Below are positions 8,169-18,475 of a stretch of 64,000 bases of DNA, piece by piece. Every line of letters begins with the position of its first letter. The first letter of the stretch is position 1. The notes beneath the pieces are model-generated. The model did not search any database, had not been told where the DNA came from, and saw nothing but the letters and a program-made list of their open reading frames with translations. The position numbers and the translations under genes were made by a program. Source of the DNA: Anaerofilum sp. An201 (GTDB lineage: Bacteria > Bacillota > Clostridia > Oscillospirales > Ruminococcaceae); the NCBI RefSeq assembly GCF_002160015.1, contig NZ_NFJT01000011.1, positions 32,667-96,666 on the forward strand, in the 5' to 3' direction.

Positions 8169-8750
8169 TTACCTTGCGAAACCAAGGTAGGGGTTGCTTG
8201 CTTTTTCCTGCTCCATCGTGGAAAAATCCTCGTGCCCGGGCAGCACCTGGGGATCGTCGTGGACAGCGTCGCACAGCTTTTTCAGGCTGTCCATCAGCTG
8301 GTCGTAGTTGCCGCCGGGAAGGTCGGTGCGGCCCACTGTGCCGGCAAACAGCGTGTCGCCGGTGAACAGCAGCGCATCGCACCGGATGCAGGTGGAACCG
8401 GGCGTATGGCCCGGCGTGAAGATGGTGGTGTAGCAGTCCTCGTCCACCTGGATCTGCCCGCCGTCGGTGTACACCTCGTCCGGCTGGATGCCGAAATGGG
8501 CGGCGTCGGCGGCGTTCATATACAGCTTTGCACCGTCGGCGCGCAGTTCGTTCACGCTGCCCACATGGTCGTGATGGCCGTGAGTGAGCAGGATGTGGGT
8601 GAGGGCTGCGCCCTCCTTTTCCAGCAGCTGCCGGTATTTTTCGGCGGGGGCGTCGGGGTCGATGGCCACCGCGTGGCCCGCCTCGGTGACGAGCAGGAAG
8701 GTATTGGTAAACAGCGGCGCGCGGCCGTGGATGTGGTACACTTTTTTCAT
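8169..8750 (-). CDS. metallo-beta-lactamase-fold hydrolase (glyoxalase II-like)
   Basis: The 193-residue protein has the metal-binding THGHHDHVG motif at about residues 56-64 (HxHxDH), a second-site histidine in TPGHTPGS and an aspartate in FTGDTLF. It ends with [10 protein letters not shown]. These fit the YqgX/GloB-like group of small hydrolases; a glutathione-independent thioester or lactone substrate is plausible, but not shown. The ATG overlaps the dtd stop codon (ATGA), and AAAGGAGAG lies within the end of dtd. B. subtilis-like clusters also place dtd next to rel. Confidence 0.88.
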   Translation of the reverse strand: MKKVYHIHGRAPLFTNTFLLVTEAGHAVAIDPDAPAEKYRQLLEKEGAALTHILLTHGHHDHVGSVNELRADGAKLYMNAADAAHFGIQPDEVYTDGGQIQVDEDCYTTIFTPGHTPGSTCIRCDALLFTGDTLFAGTVGRTDLPGGNYDQLMDSLKKLCDAVHDDPQVLPGHEDFSTMEQEKASNPYLGFAR

Positions 8751-9214
8751 GCTTTGCTCTCCTTTGTCCATTCGTCGGTGTCGATGACGATGGTGACCGG
8801 GCCGTCGTTCACCAGGCTCACCTGCATATCGGCCCCGAACTCGCCGGTCTGCACACCGGCCAGACCGGCCTGCCGCATCTGCTCCACAAAGGCGTTGTAG
8901 CAGTCCACCGACAGCGGCGGCTTTGCGGCGGCGATAAAACTGGGCCGTTTGCCCTTGCGGGTGTCGCCGTACAGGGTGAAGTTGCTGACCACCAGCGCCT
9001 GGAGCCCCAGCTCGCGGGCACTGCGGTTCAGCTTGCCTTCCTCATCTTCAAAAATGCGAAGGCCCGCACATTTTTCCGCCAGTTTGGGCACGATGGCGAG
9101 GGTGTCGGTGTCCCGCACGCCCAGCAGGATCACGATCCCCCGCCCGATGGTGCGCGGTGCGCCGCCGTCCACCACAACGCTGGCCGAGGCCACGCGCTGA
9201 ATCACAGCTCTCAT
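8747..9214 (-). CDS. dtd: D-aminoacyl-tRNA deacylase
   Basis: The 155-residue protein is full length for DTD, which hydrolyses D-amino acids (and glycine) from mischarged tRNA. The catalytic signature region reads [17 protein letters not shown] (usual SQFTLYGD) and the second signature is [10 protein letters not shown] (usual NxGPVT). Both are intact apart from the conservative Q-to-N change. It starts 23 bases after rel, as in many Firmicutes (rel-dtd), and is coupled to the next gene by an ATGA overlap. Confidence 0.95.
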   Translation of the reverse strand: MRAVIQRVASASVVVDGGAPRTIGRGIVILLGVRDTDTLAIVPKLAEKCAGLRIFEDEEGKLNRSARELGLQALVVSNFTLYGDTRKGKRPSFIAAAKPPLSVDCYNAFVEQMRQAGLAGVQTGEFGADMQVSLVNDGPVTIVIDTDEWTKESKA

Positions 9215-9237
9215 AGGTTGGTTTCTCCTTTCGCGTA

Positions 9238-11421
9238 TCAGGTGCGCTCTACATTGATGACATCCCGCACCTTGCGCAGCTTCTGGATCACCGAATTGAG
9301 GTGCTCGGTGTTGGCGATGCTGATGGTAGCGATGACGGTGGCGCGGCCGTCGCTGGTTTTGCGGGCGTTGATGGCGTGAATGGGGATGCGCATCTCGCCC
9401 AGCGTGGCCGAGACATCGGTGAACAGGCCGTCGCGGTCCATCGCGGTGATCTCCAGCGTGGACTGGAACTCCTCTTTCACGCTCTCGTCCCAGTGCGCGC
9501 GCACCCAGCGGGGATCGCTGCCGTCGTCGCGGACGTTGATGCAGTCCTTTTTATGGATGGAGACGCCGTAGCCGCGGGTGATGAAGCCCACGATGCGGTC
9601 GCCGGGCAGCGGGTTGCAGCACTTTGCGAATTTGACCAGGCAGTTGTCCAGGCCCTCCACGATAACACCGTCGGGGTTCTTCTGCTTTTTGGCGGGGATC
9701 TGGAAGGTGACGGTGGGGTCCTTCTCCTTGATCATCCGGTTGTACTCGTCCTTGATGCGCAGCATCAGGCGGGACAGCTGGATGCCGCCGTAGCCGATGG
9801 CGGCATACATCTCCTCCACGCTGTTCATCCGCTGGCGGCGGACGATCTCGTTCATGAAGGCCTCGTAGTCCTCTTCGGGGATGGTGATGAGATTGCGGCG
9901 CATCTCCTTTTCCAGCGCCGCCTTGCCCTCGGCAATATTCTCCTCTTTGCGTTCTTTTTTGAACCAGTTGCGGATCTTGTTTTTGGCCTCGCCGGTGGTG
10001 ACGATGTTCAGCCAGTCGCGGCTGGGGCCCTTGTCGGCCGGGCCGGTGATGATCTCGATGATCTCGCCGGTGACCACCTTGTGGTCGATGGGCACCATGC
10101 GGCCATTCACCTTCGCGCCGATCATCCGGTTGCCCACCGCCGAGTGGATCGCATAGGCAAAGTCGATGGCGGTGGCGCCGGCGGGAAGGTTGATGACGTC
10201 GCCCTTCGGGGTGAAGGCGAACACTTCCTCGGGCAGCAGGTCGCTCTTCATGTCGCGCAGCAGATCGCCCGCGTCGTCGCTGTCGCGCTGGCTTTCCAGC
10301 AGCTGGCGCACCCAGGCGAGACGCTCTTCCAGGCGCGCGGTCTTGCTGCCGCCCTGCACGCCCGCCTTGTATTTCCAGTGCGCTGCCACGCCATATTCGG
10401 CCATGTGGTCCATCTCCCAGGTGCGGATCTGCACCTCGAAGGGGATGCCCTCGTGCCCGATCACGGTGGTGTGCAGCGACTGGTACATGTTGGGCTTGGG
10501 GGTGGAGATATAATCCTTGAAGCGGTTGGGCAGCGGATGGTACATATCGTGGATCACGCCCAGCGCGTTGTAGCACTCGCCCACCGTGTCCAGGATGATG
10601 CGCACGGCATAGACGTCGTAGATTTCCTCGAAGCTGCGGTTGTGCACAAACATCTTGCGGTAGATGCCGTACACGCTTTTGATGCGCTTTTTGATGGTGC
10701 AGTCCTTCATGCCGTTTTCGGCCAGACGCTCGCGGATCTTGTTTGCGATATTGGTGATGAACTGCTTGGCGCTGCCGTTGCGGTCGAGCATGCTGCTGAT
10801 CTCCTCATACCCGATCGGGTCCAGATACCGCAGGCTGAGGTCCTCCAGCTCTTCCTTGATGTTGCTGATGCCCAGACGGTGGGCGATGGGGGCGTATACC
10901 TCCATCGTTTCCAGCGATTTGTCGCGGCGTTTCTGCGGGGGCCAACCGTCGGCCGTGCGCATGTTGTGCAGCCGGTCGCACAGCTTCACCAGCATCACGC
11001 GCACGTCCTGGCTCATGGCCAGCAGCATCTTGCGCAGGTTCTCGGCCTGCTGCTCCTCCACGCTGGAAAAGCTGATGCGGGTGAGCTTTGTGACGCCGTC
11101 CACCAGGTGCGCCACATCTTCGCCGAACTCGTTTTTCAGCCGGGACAGCGGGACGCCGGTGTCCTCCACCACGTCGTGCAGCAGCGCCGCCGCCACGCTC
11201 TCGCTGTCCATGCCCATATCCACCAGCAGCGCCGCCACACTGAGCGGATGCGTGATATACGGTTCCCCGCTGCGGCGGCGGGCGTCCCCGTGCGCGGCGG
11301 CCGCCACATCGTATGCGTGGCGGATCATTTCCATGTTGTACGGCCGGCCGGACTGTCCAATGGCGTCCACAAGGCCCTGATATTCCATGATCGTCGTGCT
11401 TCTATCCCCTCTTGATTCCAT
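9238..11421 (-). CDS. relA: bifunctional (p)ppGpp synthetase/hydrolase
   Basis: The 727-residue Rel/SpoT homologue makes and degrades the alarmone (p)ppGpp. In order it has the HD hydrolase domain (HDVVED at 82-87), the synthetase domain ([10 protein letters not shown] and [17 protein letters not shown]), TGS ([18 protein letters not shown]), a conserved cysteine/histidine region (CCNPLPGD) and a C-terminal ACT domain. Both catalytic domains look intact. I chose ATG 11421 because GGAGGG lies 8 bases upstream; the ATG at 11388 has a poorly spaced site. The recJ stop codon falls inside the Shine-Dalgarno-to-start spacer, implying coupled translation. Confidence 0.95.
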   Translation of the reverse strand: MESRGDRSTTIMEYQGLVDAIGQSGRPYNMEMIRHAYDVAAAAHGDARRRSGEPYITHPLSVAALLVDMGMDSESVAAALLHDVVEDTGVPLSRLKNEFGEDVAHLVDGVTKLTRISFSSVEEQQAENLRKMLLAMSQDVRVMLVKLCDRLHNMRTADGWPPQKRRDKSLETMEVYAPIAHRLGISNIKEELEDLSLRYLDPIGYEEISSMLDRNGSAKQFITNIANKIRERLAENGMKDCTIKKRIKSVYGIYRKMFVHNRSFEEIYDVYAVRIILDTVGECYNALGVIHDMYHPLPNRFKDYISTPKPNMYQSLHTTVIGHEGIPFEVQIRTWEMDHMAEYGVAAHWKYKAGVQGGSKTARLEERLAWVRQLLESQRDSDDAGDLLRDMKSDLLPEEVFAFTPKGDVINLPAGATAIDFAYAIHSAVGNRMIGAKVNGRMVPIDHKVVTGEIIEIITGPADKGPSRDWLNIVTTGEAKNKIRNWFKKERKEENIAEGKAALEKEMRRNLITIPEEDYEAFMNEIVRRQRMNSVEEMYAAIGYGGIQLSRLMLRIKDEYNRMIKEKDPTVTFQIPAKKQKNPDGVIVEGLDNCLVKFAKCCNPLPGDRIVGFITRGYGVSIHKKDCINVRDDGSDPRWVRAHWDESVKEEFQSTLEITAMDRDGLFTDVSATLGEMRIPIHAINARKTSDGRATVIATISIANTEHLNSVIQKLRKVRDVINVERT

Positions 11422-11425
11422 TCCC

Positions 11426-13450
11426 TCATCCCTCCAATGCCGCCAGCACCCGTGCCGAGTGCAGGTCTTTTTTCTCCTTGCTTGGCAGCGGGCGCAGCGT
11501 GCCGTCGGCCTCGCTTGTGCCCACCAGCGAAAGCTCCTCCAAAGCCGCCAGGCTGGCCAGGATCCGGCCCGGCTCGATCTGCCCCAGACGTGCAAACAAT
11601 CCCCGCAGATCCTGCGCATTCACACCGCCGGCGCGGATCTGCTGATATACCGCCACGGTGTCGGAACGGGCCGGGCACAGCAGCGCCTTTTCCTGCACGG
11701 TGAGCGTTTTGCCGGCGCGGTATCCCTCAAACAGCGCCGCCTGCTGCACATGCGCTTCGCTCAGGCCGGCCGGGCGGATCTCCTTGATCCGTCCGGACAG
11801 CTGCGGCCCGTTTTTGCCCTCGTACACCGACAGCGACACCACCGCGTCCACCAGGCTTCCCGGCGGATAGGGAAGCTGCTGCACGCTCTGGCCAAACCAG
11901 ACCGCATACAGGCCCCGGTTCCCCTGCCGCAGGCGCAGACGGCAATGCCGGCCGTCGCCCACAGGATATGCGCCGTCCACCGTGGCCTGTTCCAGCAGGA
12001 AGAGCGGCGACGGATTGCCGGCGCCGAACGGTTCCAGCAGCTCCAGCGCCTGCACGTCCTCCACCGAAAGCTGGTCCAGGCGTACCGGCGCGTCCACCTC
12101 CAGCGGGGGGCATGGCATCACCGGGTGATGCTGGGCGGCCCACTCGTTGATGCGGCGGCGGAATTCCTCCATCCGCTCGGGCAGGATCGACAGCCCGGCC
12201 GCCATCGCGTGCCCGCCGTAGCGGACGAAGCAGTCGGCACAGGCAGCCAGCGCCTCGTGCAGATCGAACCCCTTCACGCTGCGGCCGGAGCCTTTTCCCT
12301 CGCCCTCCGCAACGCTGATCAGGATGGCGGGGCGTCCATATTTTTCCACCAGGCGGCTGGCGGCGATGCCGATCACGCCCTGGTGGTAGTCCTGTCCCCA
12401 CAGCACCAGCACCCGGTCGGCCAGCAGGGCGGGGTCCCGCTCCAGCTGGGCGCGCACCTCCTCCATGATGGTCTGCTCGGCCTGCTGCCGGGCGGTGTTG
12501 GCGTCGCACAGATGCGCGGCGAGCTGTTCCGCCTGGTCCTCCCCTTCGGTCAGCAGCAGGCGCAGCGCCTGGGTGGCGTCCTCCATGCGCCCGGCGGCGT
12601 TCAGGCGGGGGGCGATGCCAAACGCGATGTTCTCCGCCGCCAGCGGCTTTTTGTCCAGCCCGGCGGCGCGGATCAGCGCGTCCAGGCCGGGACGTGCCTG
12701 CTGGTTCATCAGCTGCAGGCCGTACCGCACCGCGGAGCGGTTTTCCCCCACCAGCGGCACCACGTCGGCCACCGTCCCCACCGCCACAAGGTCGGCGTAG
12801 AAATCCAGCATTTCCTCGGGCGGGCAATTTTCCAGCGCACAGGCCAGCTTGAAGGCCACGCCCACGCCGGACAGGAATTTGAAGGGGCTCTCGTCGTCCG
12901 AACGCGCCGGGTCCACCACCGCCAGCGCAGGCGGCAGCGTTTCCGGCGGCAGATGGTGGTCGGTGACGATGACGTCGATGCCCTGCTCCACCGCGAAGGC
13001 GATCTCCTCCGACGCCGACACGCCGTTGTCCACCGTGATCACCAGCTTGTAGCCGTTGCGCGCCAGCTTTTCCACCGCGCCGCGGGACAGGCCGTAGCCG
13101 TCCCCATCCCGGCTGGGCAGCATGCAGCGGACATTCGCGCCCATGCTGCTGAGGTGGCTGAACAGCAGCGCCGTGGAGGTGACGCCGTCCACATCGTAAT
13201 CTCCGAACACCACGATCTTTTCGTCCCCGTCGATGGCGGCATGGATGCGCTGCACCGCCCTGTCCATATCTTTCAGCAAAAACGGGTCGCTGAAAGCGGT
13301 GCCGTCCAGCAGGGCGCCGGCAGCCTCGGGCGTGTCGATGCCGCGGGCTGTGAGCACGCGCGACGCAAGCAGCGGCAGGCCCAGCGCGGCGCAGAGCTGT
13401 TTTGCTTTGGCCTCCTCCGGCCGTTTGATCTTCCAGGAACGATAGCGCAT
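11426..13450 (-). CDS. recJ: single-stranded-DNA exonuclease RecJ
   Basis: The 674-residue protein has the DHH phosphoesterase motifs VFGDYDVDGVTS (about 82-93) and VTDHHLPP, then a DHHA1 region with GHAMAAG and a C-terminal OB-fold portion. RecJ degrades 5' single-stranded ends in recombination and mismatch repair. The length is near B. subtilis RecJ without its extra tail. The start has AAAGGAG upstream and lies 13 bases after the FAD-dehydrogenase gene. The downstream rel gene begins 4 bases past the stop. Confidence 0.93.
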   Translation of the reverse strand: MRYRSWKIKRPEEAKAKQLCAALGLPLLASRVLTARGIDTPEAAGALLDGTAFSDPFLLKDMDRAVQRIHAAIDGDEKIVVFGDYDVDGVTSTALLFSHLSSMGANVRCMLPSRDGDGYGLSRGAVEKLARNGYKLVITVDNGVSASEEIAFAVEQGIDVIVTDHHLPPETLPPALAVVDPARSDDESPFKFLSGVGVAFKLACALENCPPEEMLDFYADLVAVGTVADVVPLVGENRSAVRYGLQLMNQQARPGLDALIRAAGLDKKPLAAENIAFGIAPRLNAAGRMEDATQALRLLLTEGEDQAEQLAAHLCDANTARQQAEQTIMEEVRAQLERDPALLADRVLVLWGQDYHQGVIGIAASRLVEKYGRPAILISVAEGEGKGSGRSVKGFDLHEALAACADCFVRYGGHAMAAGLSILPERMEEFRRRINEWAAQHHPVMPCPPLEVDAPVRLDQLSVEDVQALELLEPFGAGNPSPLFLLEQATVDGAYPVGDGRHCRLRLRQGNRGLYAVWFGQSVQQLPYPPGSLVDAVVSLSVYEGKNGPQLSGRIKEIRPAGLSEAHVQQAALFEGYRAGKTLTVQEKALLCPARSDTVAVYQQIRAGGVNAQDLRGLFARLGQIEPGRILASLAALEELSLVGTSEADGTLRPLPSKEKKDLHSARVLAALEG

Positions 13451-13463
13451 GAAGTGTTCTCCT

Positions 13464-15056
13464 TTACAGTTCGTTTACAGGGGCAAAGCGCTGGACGATG
13501 GCACGCGCCACCCGCAGGCCGTCCACCGCCGCCGACATGATGCCGCCGGCATAGCCCGCGCCCTCCCCGCAGGGATAGAGGCCGGGCAGTGCCAGGCACT
13601 CCAGCTCTTCGCCGCGCACAAGGCGCACCGGCGAAGAGGTGCGGGTCTCCAGGCCTGTGAGCAGGGTGTCGGGCGCGTCGTACCCGCGCAGCTTGCGCCC
13701 AAAGGCCGCAAGGCCGGTGCGCAGGCCATTCGCCAGCTCGTCCGGCAGCAGACTGCCCAGATCGGCCGCGGCCACGCCGCGGGAATAGGTGGGCTGCACC
13801 CGGCCCAGCTCCAGCTTTCCCTGTCCCTGCAGAAAGCTGCCCAGCGTCTCGGCCGGGGCGGTATAATCGCCGCCGCCCGCGCGGAACGCCGCGCGCTCCA
13901 GCTCGCGCTGGAAGGCGATCGCACGCATGGGGTCGCCGCCGAAATCGCGGCCGTCCACACTGATCACCACCGCCGCGTTGGCGTTTTTGCCGTCGCGCGC
14001 GTGGTAGCTCATGCCGTTGGTGACAACGCCTCCCTCTTCGCTTGCCGCCGCCACCACCTGCCCGCCGGGGCACATACAGAAGGTATACACGCACCGGTCG
14101 CCCACATGGTGGCTGAGCTGGTATTCCCCGCGCGGCAGCGCCGGATGGCCGGCCGCCCCATGATACAGGCCGAGCTCGATGTCGGATTGCAGGTGTTCGG
14201 CGCGGAACCCCACCGAGAACGGCTTGCATTCCAGCGGCAGGCCCTGTTCGCGCAGCATCTCGAAGGTATCGCGGGCGGAATGGCCCACCGCCAGCACCGC
14301 GACCTGTGCCGGGATGGCGCCTGCCGTTGTTTGTACGGCCGAGAGGCGTCCGTTTTTGGTTTCCAACCCGGTGAGCCGGGTGTTGAACAGCACCTCTCCG
14401 CCCAGCCGCACGATCTCCTCGCGCAGCGAACGGATCACCGCCTGCAGACGGTCGGTGCCGATGTGCGGCTTCTGCCGCCAGGCAATGTCCTCCGGCGCGC
14501 CGTGCTCCAGCAGAAGGCGGGTCACCTCGCCGCACAGGGCGTCGCCGATGCGGGTGGTGAGTTTGCCGTCCGAGAAGGTGCCGGCGCCGCCCTCGCCGAA
14601 CTGGATGTTGGCGTTGGGGTCGAGCGGGCCGCCCTCGTTGAAGGCGTGGATGGCCTGCATACGCTGCTCCATCTGCGGGCCGCGCTCCAAAATCAGCGGC
14701 CGAAATCCCTGTTTGGCCAGCAGAAGGCCGCAGAACAGTCCGGCCGGGCCCAGGCCCACCACCACCGGCCTCGTTTCCAGCGGCTGCGTGCCGGGCGTGA
14801 GCTCCAGCGGCGGATTCGTTTGGAAGAAAACGCAGGGCGCAGAGCCCGCAAACGCAGGCTCGGCACCCTCGTCGAGCAATTTGATGGCTATGGTGTACAC
14901 CAGCGTGGGCGTGCCGCGCCGGGCGTCCACCGAGATCTTGGCTGTCTGTGTGCCGGCCACAAGCCGGGCCGGCACACCTGCCATCCGGATGGCGCGCTGC
15001 GCCGCCTCCTCTGCGGAAGCGGACAGCGGCATGCGGATATTGCGAACAAAAAGCAT
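13464..15056 (-). CDS. FAD-dependent dehydrogenase (COG2509 type)
   Basis: The 530-residue protein starts with a ferredoxin-like region (about 1-85). An FAD-binding Rossmann motif (VVVGLGPAGLFCGLL), the family signature FGEGGAGTFSDGKLTTR and a C-terminal nucleotide segment (YPCGEGAGYAGGIMSAAVDG) follow. These proteins are widespread in Clostridia and Bacteroidetes; the substrate and partner are unknown. The ATG at 15056 follows AGAGGTG. It lies between cdaR and recJ with 11- and 13-base gaps, so it is very likely co-transcribed with both. Confidence 0.85.
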   Translation of the reverse strand: MLFVRNIRMPLSASAEEAAQRAIRMAGVPARLVAGTQTAKISVDARRGTPTLVYTIAIKLLDEGAEPAFAGSAPCVFFQTNPPLELTPGTQPLETRPVVVGLGPAGLFCGLLLAKQGFRPLILERGPQMEQRMQAIHAFNEGGPLDPNANIQFGEGGAGTFSDGKLTTRIGDALCGEVTRLLLEHGAPEDIAWRQKPHIGTDRLQAVIRSLREEIVRLGGEVLFNTRLTGLETKNGRLSAVQTTAGAIPAQVAVLAVGHSARDTFEMLREQGLPLECKPFSVGFRAEHLQSDIELGLYHGAAGHPALPRGEYQLSHHVGDRCVYTFCMCPGGQVVAAASEEGGVVTNGMSYHARDGKNANAAVVISVDGRDFGGDPMRAIAFQRELERAAFRAGGGDYTAPAETLGSFLQGQGKLELGRVQPTYSRGVAAADLGSLLPDELANGLRTGLAAFGRKLRGYDAPDTLLTGLETRTSSPVRLVRGEELECLALPGLYPCGEGAGYAGGIMSAAVDGLRVARAIVQRFAPVNEL

Positions 15057-15067
15057 CCGTTCACCTC

Positions 15068-16342
15068 TTAGTTTTTGGTACTGATCTCGCAATCGGCGGT
15101 GTAGCTTCCCACCGCCAGGACGTTGGGCGCACCCGGCACCTGAATGCGCACCGGCACCGTCACCTCGCCGTTGGCCACCTGGAAGTCCTCTGCGTTGACC
15201 TGCGCGATGACCGAGGCCGACGTCAGGCCTGCCAGATCCTCCTCGGGGCCGATCAGGGTGACGTTGCTGATGCGCCGGGTGTTCACCCGGATGGTGTAGT
15301 TATCGGGCACGTTCGCGGTGCGGATATCGCTCACGGTGACGGTTTTTTCACTGAGGCCCGCATTGTCAAAGCTGAGGGTGATGCTGTTGACGTTTTCCTG
15401 TGCGCGGATGCCGTCCGGCATCTGGATGGGAATGGTGTAGTCCCTGCCCAGCGCGAAGGTGGTGACGTCGAAGTAGCCCACCGTCAGCTCGCTGAGCGAC
15501 TCCAGGCGGCGGGAATCGCCCGCCACCCACATCGAATCCACCGACAGGCTCATGCGTTCTTCCAGCTGGCTCACGTCATAGCCGGACGGGACATTCGTGA
15601 ACTCCACCTTCAGCGGCAGCTCCTTTCGCTGGAGGACGGAGAGGGTCACTTCGGCCACCTCGGAGGAGAAGGTCACGTATTTCAGATCCAGTTCCTCGCC
15701 GTTTTCGTCCACCGCGACCAGCGTGGCGGTCTGGTTGACCGAGCGGTCCCACTCGCCTTCCAGATACAGCGGCGCCATCACCTTATCGACCTTGTCGATC
15801 TCGCCGGCCGGGCCGCGCAGGGTGACTTCGGTGGGCGTGCAGAGCGCCCTGTCGAAGATATAGCCCTCTGCGATCTGCACATTGGAGGTGTCTGCCGTGA
15901 CCGCGAAGGTCTTGGTGACCACCGTGTCGAACACCACATGGACGGTGGGCAGGTCCTTTTCGTTCAGGATGCTCACCTGCTGGCTGTCCCAGCTGCCGTC
16001 CACCGGCCTCACAAGCAGCGGCAGGTCGTATTCGCCGGGGCCGTTGATCAGGCTGTAGTTGGGATAGACGAGAATGTCCTCCTTCTCCATATTATTGATC
16101 GCCCTTCGCTGCCCATAGACGCGGATGTCCACCGTATCGCCCGGCTGCGACACAATGTCGAGGCCCAGCGTGGTGTAGGCGGAGGAGTTGTAGTCGTAAT
16201 TCACCGGCACGTCGCGGATGACGCCGTCTGTCTCGGTGCTGATGGTGGTGACCACGATCAGCCAGGCCACCACGGCGATCACCAGCGAAAGGATCATGGT
16301 GAACAGACGGCTCTCAAACAGTTTTTGCAGATTTGTTTTCAT
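15068..16342 (-). CDS. cdaR: CdaA regulator CdaR (YbbR-domain protein)
   Basis: The 424-residue protein has one N-terminal transmembrane helix (about 13-33) followed by tandem extracytoplasmic YbbR repeats (about 45-420, beta-rich, with recurring LRGPAGEIDKV and LIGPEEDLAGL segments). In Firmicutes CdaR binds and modulates the diadenylate cyclase CdaA at the membrane. Its start lies 29 bases inside the end of cdaA, so the two are translated together. The glmM gene that usually follows in Bacillus is absent; the FAD dehydrogenase follows instead. Confidence 0.92.
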   Translation of the reverse strand: MKTNLQKLFESRLFTMILSLVIAVVAWLIVVTTISTETDGVIRDVPVNYDYNSSAYTTLGLDIVSQPGDTVDIRVYGQRRAINNMEKEDILVYPNYSLINGPGEYDLPLLVRPVDGSWDSQQVSILNEKDLPTVHVVFDTVVTKTFAVTADTSNVQIAEGYIFDRALCTPTEVTLRGPAGEIDKVDKVMAPLYLEGEWDRSVNQTATLVAVDENGEELDLKYVTFSSEVAEVTLSVLQRKELPLKVEFTNVPSGYDVSQLEERMSLSVDSMWVAGDSRRLESLSELTVGYFDVTTFALGRDYTIPIQMPDGIRAQENVNSITLSFDNAGLSEKTVTVSDIRTANVPDNYTIRVNTRRISNVTLIGPEEDLAGLTSASVIAQVNAEDFQVANGEVTVPVRIQVPGAPNVLAVGSYTADCEISTKN

Positions 16343-17219
16343 CTTTCTTTCTCCTGAACAGGGATTTCTTCTTTTCCTGCTCCGGCTCGGCCGGGACCAC
16401 GTCGCCTTCCAGCAGGCGGAACAGGTTCTGGCGGTCCAGCCGGCGGATGAGCACGCCGTTTTTGGCCACCGAGATGATGCCGGTCTCCTCGCTGACCACC
16501 ACCACCACGGCGTCGGAATTTTCGCTCATGCCGAGCGCCGCGCGGTGGCGGGTGCCCATATCCTTGCCGATCTCAAGGTTGTTGGAAAGGGGCAGAAAAC
16601 AGCCTGCCGCTTTGATCTTGCCGTCGCGCACCACCACCGCGCCGTCGTGCAGCGGGGTGCCTTCATAGAAGATGGTGCCCAGCACCTCGGGGTTGATGTC
16701 GCCGTTCATCGCGGTGCCGGTCTTGATGATCTCGCCCAGGTTCGTTTTCCGCTCGATGACGATCAGCGCGCCGGTGCGGCTGTCGCTGAGACGCTCGGCC
16801 GCGTCGCAGATGGCCACCACGGCATTGCGCCATTTCTCCCGCAGATCGTAGGAAACCGCCTGGTTTTTGAACAGCTGCACAGCAAAAATATTGGTGCGCC
16901 CCATCTGCTCCAGCGCACGGCGAAGCTCCGGCTGGAACACCACAATCAGCAGGATCAGGCTGGCCTGCATCAGGTTGTTCAGCGCGTAGGCCACTGTGCG
17001 CAGGCCCACCGTGTTCGCCACCCAGTTGAACAGCAGCAGGATGATGATGCCCTTGGCCAGCTGTGCCGCCCGGGTCTGCCGGACCAGCAGGATCAGCTCG
17101 TAGACCACAAAGGCAACGATGAGAATGTCCAGCAGGTCGGTGATGATGGTGCTGGGCTGAAAAACATTTCGGAACAACTGCTGCCAGTAGTCCTGAATGC
17201 CCTGTATAAACTCCGTCAA
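16314..17219 (-). CDS. cdaA: diadenylate cyclase CdaA
   Basis: The 301-residue protein makes cyclic di-AMP from two ATP. It has three membrane helices (about 27-47, 55-75, 83-97) and the DAC domain with GTPLHDGAVVV (DGA at 192-194) and GTRHRAALG (RHR at 224-226). A charged lysine tail (EQEKKKSLFRRKKDENKSAKTV) extends past the domain. I place the start at the TTG at 17219 because AAGGAGG lies 8 bases before it and no ATG or GTG is better placed; TTG is unusual. It heads the cdaA-cdaR-FAD-recJ-rel series. Confidence 0.93.
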   Translation of the reverse strand: MTEFIQGIQDYWQQLFRNVFQPSTIITDLLDILIVAFVVYELILLVRQTRAAQLAKGIIILLLFNWVANTVGLRTVAYALNNLMQASLILLIVVFQPELRRALEQMGRTNIFAVQLFKNQAVSYDLREKWRNAVVAICDAAERLSDSRTGALIVIERKTNLGEIIKTGTAMNGDINPEVLGTIFYEGTPLHDGAVVVRDGKIKAAGCFLPLSNNLEIGKDMGTRHRAALGMSENSDAVVVVVSEETGIISVAKNGVLIRRLDRQNLFRLLEGDVVPAEPEQEKKKSLFRRKKDENKSAKTV

Positions 17220-17286
17220 ATGTACAGCCTCCTTGCTTGTCCGGTTGGCCGCTGCGCGGCGCATGGCGGCATTGGTATCACAGAGA

Positions 17287-17299
17287 ATTATACCACAAA
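17287..17299 (-). promoter_or_regulatory. extended -10 promoter of cdaA
   Basis: Minus strand TTTGTGG followed by TATAAT, 68 bases before the cdaA start. A clear -35 is missing; TTTGTT lies 17 bases upstream. The same TTTGTGG-TATAmT string occurs before the methyltransferase gene at 26576-26588. Confidence 0.6.
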
Positions 17300-17328
17300 C
17301 CGCTCCGAAAACAAACCATTTTTTCGAT

Positions 17329-18438
17329 TCAGCGAAGCAGTGCCACCGCGTGCGCCGCGATGCCCAGCTTCTCGCCCGTGAAGCCCAGCTTCTCCTCGGT
17401 GGTGGCCTTCACCGACACGCTCTCCACCGCAATGCCCAGCGCGGCGGCCAGGTTGCGGCGCATGGCCGGGATGTGCGGCGCCAGCTTGGGAGCCTGGCAG
17501 AGGATCGTTGCGTCGATGTTGCCGATGCGCAGACCGCGTGTTTGCAGCAGGGCCGCCACATGGCGCGCCAGCTGCAGGCTGTCGGCGCCCTTGTAGGCGG
17601 GGTCGCTGTCGGGGAAGTGCTGGCCGATGTCGCCCAGCGCGGCCGCCCCCAGCAGCGCGTCCATCACGGCGTGGGTGAGCACGTCGGCGTCGGAATGGCC
17701 CAGCAGGCCCGTTTCGTGCGGGATCTCCACCCCGCCCAGAATCAGCTTGCGGCCTTCCACCAGCCGGTGCACGTCATATCCATGTCCGATACGCATAGGT
17801 TCCTCCTTCAGATCCTCCGGTGTGGTGATCTTGTAATTCCCGTATTCGCCCTCCACCAGGCGGACCGGCAGCCCGGCCCGCTCGAACAGCTGGCAGTCGT
17901 CGGTGACGGTATCGTCGCCGGTCTGTTCCAGAATGCGGCGATAGGACGCTGTTTCAAACACCTGCGGCGTCTGCACGGCGTACAGGCTGCTGCGCGGCGG
18001 CGTCTCCACCACATAGCCTCCCTGCGCCCGTTTGACGGTGTCCTTGACCGGCACGGCCGGAGCGGCGGCCCCCGTTTCAAAGGCGGCGCGCAGCGTGCGC
18101 TCGATGAGCTGCCCGGACACGAACGGGCGGGCGCCGTCGTGAATGGCCACGAACTCCCCGGCCGCCTGTTCCAGCCCTGCCCGCACCGAAGCGGCGCGGG
18201 TGGCTCCGCCCTGCACCACCACAGCCGGCTTGGTGCAGGCGCCGGCAAATCCGCGGACCTCTTCGATGTTCCCCGCCGAGGCCACCACCACCACCTGGTC
18301 GATCATGGGATGGGTGTCGAGCGCGTGGATGGTGCGGGCCAGCACCGGCTGCCCGTCCAATGGATAGAGCAGCTTGTCGAACCCCATTCGTGTGGAGCTG
18401 CCTGCCGCCACAATAATTGCCGTCACTGTATGTTGCAT
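17329..18438 (-). CDS. ispDF: bifunctional IspD-IspF of the MEP isoprenoid pathway
   Basis: The 369-residue fusion joins the cytidylyltransferase IspD (about 1-212, nucleotide site AAGSSTRMG near residue 12, then HDGARPFV) to the cyclodiphosphate synthase IspF (about 215-369, starting [12 protein letters not shown], with [23 protein letters not shown] and [12 protein letters not shown]). Together they perform steps 3 and 5 of the MEP pathway; IspE is not in the window. The domains are joined by only about three residues. Inside the gene, AAGGAGG stands 5 bases before the IspF methionine codon, so free IspF may be made as well. Confidence 0.93.
   Translation of the reverse strand: MQHTVTAIIVAAGSSTRMGFDKLLYPLDGQPVLARTIHALDTHPMIDQVVVVASAGNIEEVRGFAGACTKPAVVVQGGATRAASVRAGLEQAAGEFVAIHDGARPFVSGQLIERTLRAAFETGAAAPAVPVKDTVKRAQGGYVVETPPRSSLYAVQTPQVFETASYRRILEQTGDDTVTDDCQLFERAGLPVRLVEGEYGNYKITTPEDLKEEPMRIGHGYDVHRLVEGRKLILGGVEIPHETGLLGHSDADVLTHAVMDALLGAAALGDIGQHFPDSDPAYKGADSLQLARHVAALLQTRGLRIGNIDATILCQAPKLAPHIPAMRRNLAAALGIAVESVSVKATTEEKLGFTGEKLGIAAHAVALLR
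17794..17808 (-). other. internal ribosome binding site and start codon for ispF
   Basis: Minus strand AAGGAGG (17802-17808), a 5-base spacer, then ATG (17794-17796), all in frame within ispDF. It encodes the LKEEP-M junction. Position and strength match a true initiation site. Confidence 0.6.
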
Positions 18439-18475
18439 CCTGTCGCATCCTTTCCTGCAGTCGGTGTGAGATCCG

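Noticed and set aside
9301..11415. A 704-codon plus-strand frame opposite rel
   Set aside because: Shadow of the rel gene; low-complexity, His- and Ala-rich translation without motifs or a ribosome site.
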